From the NCBI GenBank assembly GCA_002449145.1, contig DKCG01000009.1:1-12032 (forward strand): a DNA stretch of 12,032 nucleotides, in the 5' to 3' direction. Each line of letters starts with the position of its first letter. The stretch's first letter is position 1. The notes beneath the pieces were generated by a model, which was given only the letters and a program-made list of their open reading frames with translations, was not told the DNA's origin and searched no databases. Made by a program: the position numbers and the translations under genes. Positions 11,988 to 12,032 of the stretch are shown here, in pieces. Source of the DNA: Christensenella sp. UBA6880 (GTDB lineage Bacteria; Bacillota; Clostridia; Christensenellales; CAG-917).

Positions 11988-12032
11988 TGGTGCATCCTCA
12001 GGGACTCGAACCCTGGACCCACTGATTAAGAG
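11988..12032 (-). tRNA. tRNA-Lys (anticodon CTT), 3' part only, CCA encoded
   Basis: Only the 3' half is inside the window. On the leftward strand it reads anticodon loop CTCTTAA, 3' anticodon stem TCAGT, variable loop ending GGGTC, T stem CAGGG/CCCTG with loop TTCGAGT, acceptor strand AGGATGC, discriminator A and CCA (11988-11990). The loop places CTT at positions 34-36, reading the lysine codon AAG. The 5' half lies beyond base 12032, so the anticodon stem cannot be fully checked. Confidence 0.88.

Overview
The window looks like chromosome from a Bacillota (Firmicutes) bacterium, most likely a Clostridia-type anaerobe. The signs are strong AGGAGG-type ribosome binding sites, textbook TTGACA/TATAAT promoters about 17 bases apart, a short 59-residue ribosomal protein S21, a thymidylate synthase of the Bacillus subtilis ThyA kind, a cytidylate kinase-like protein, and tRNA genes with encoded CCA ends. 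No phage structural gene, integrase or transposase was found, so most of it reads as ordinary core or near-core genome. A closer taxonomic call cannot be made from the sequence alone.

Layout. Bases 38-3356 carry a leftward run: a cytoplasmic family 2 glycoside hydrolase, then thyA, then folA, the last two being the coupled dTMP synthesis / dihydrofolate recycling pair. A 148-base divergent intergenic region holds back-to-back promoters and leads rightward into a YfcE-type phosphodiesterase and then a separately promoted small TSCPD-domain protein with its own terminator. A leftward rpsU-tRNA-Val(CAC) unit follows, with a consensus promoter in front of rpsU and a strong terminator after the tRNA. 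Next come a rightward MscS channel and a leftward RlmI-type rRNA methyltransferase. They converge on a bidirectional terminator, and just after mscS lies a striking run of short hairpins separated by a conserved TGATAT linker. Then come a rightward pair (cytidylate kinase-like protein and a CatA-like acetyltransferase) and a leftward pair (SAP-domain protein and a DUF308/HdeD-like membrane protein), also converging on a long bidirectional terminator.

The right end (10150-11950) is the least ordinary part. It encodes two translationally coupled proteins. The first looks like the protease half of FtsH (M41) detached from any AAA+ or membrane part, with its zinc motif changed from HExGH to HNLGY and an intensely acidic insert. 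The second is an unrecognised protein with an intact HEMRH zinc-protease motif. They are followed by a 356-base gene-free stretch packed with repeats, including four copies of the palindromic 12-mer TTTGACATCAAA. A fifth exact copy of that 12-mer forms the -35 region of the rpsU promoter 7 kb away. The window ends inside a leftward tRNA-Lys(CTT) gene preceded by its terminator.

Main points for follow-up: the degenerate M41 plus HExxH pair, the five-copy palindromic 12-mer, and the hairpin array after mscS.
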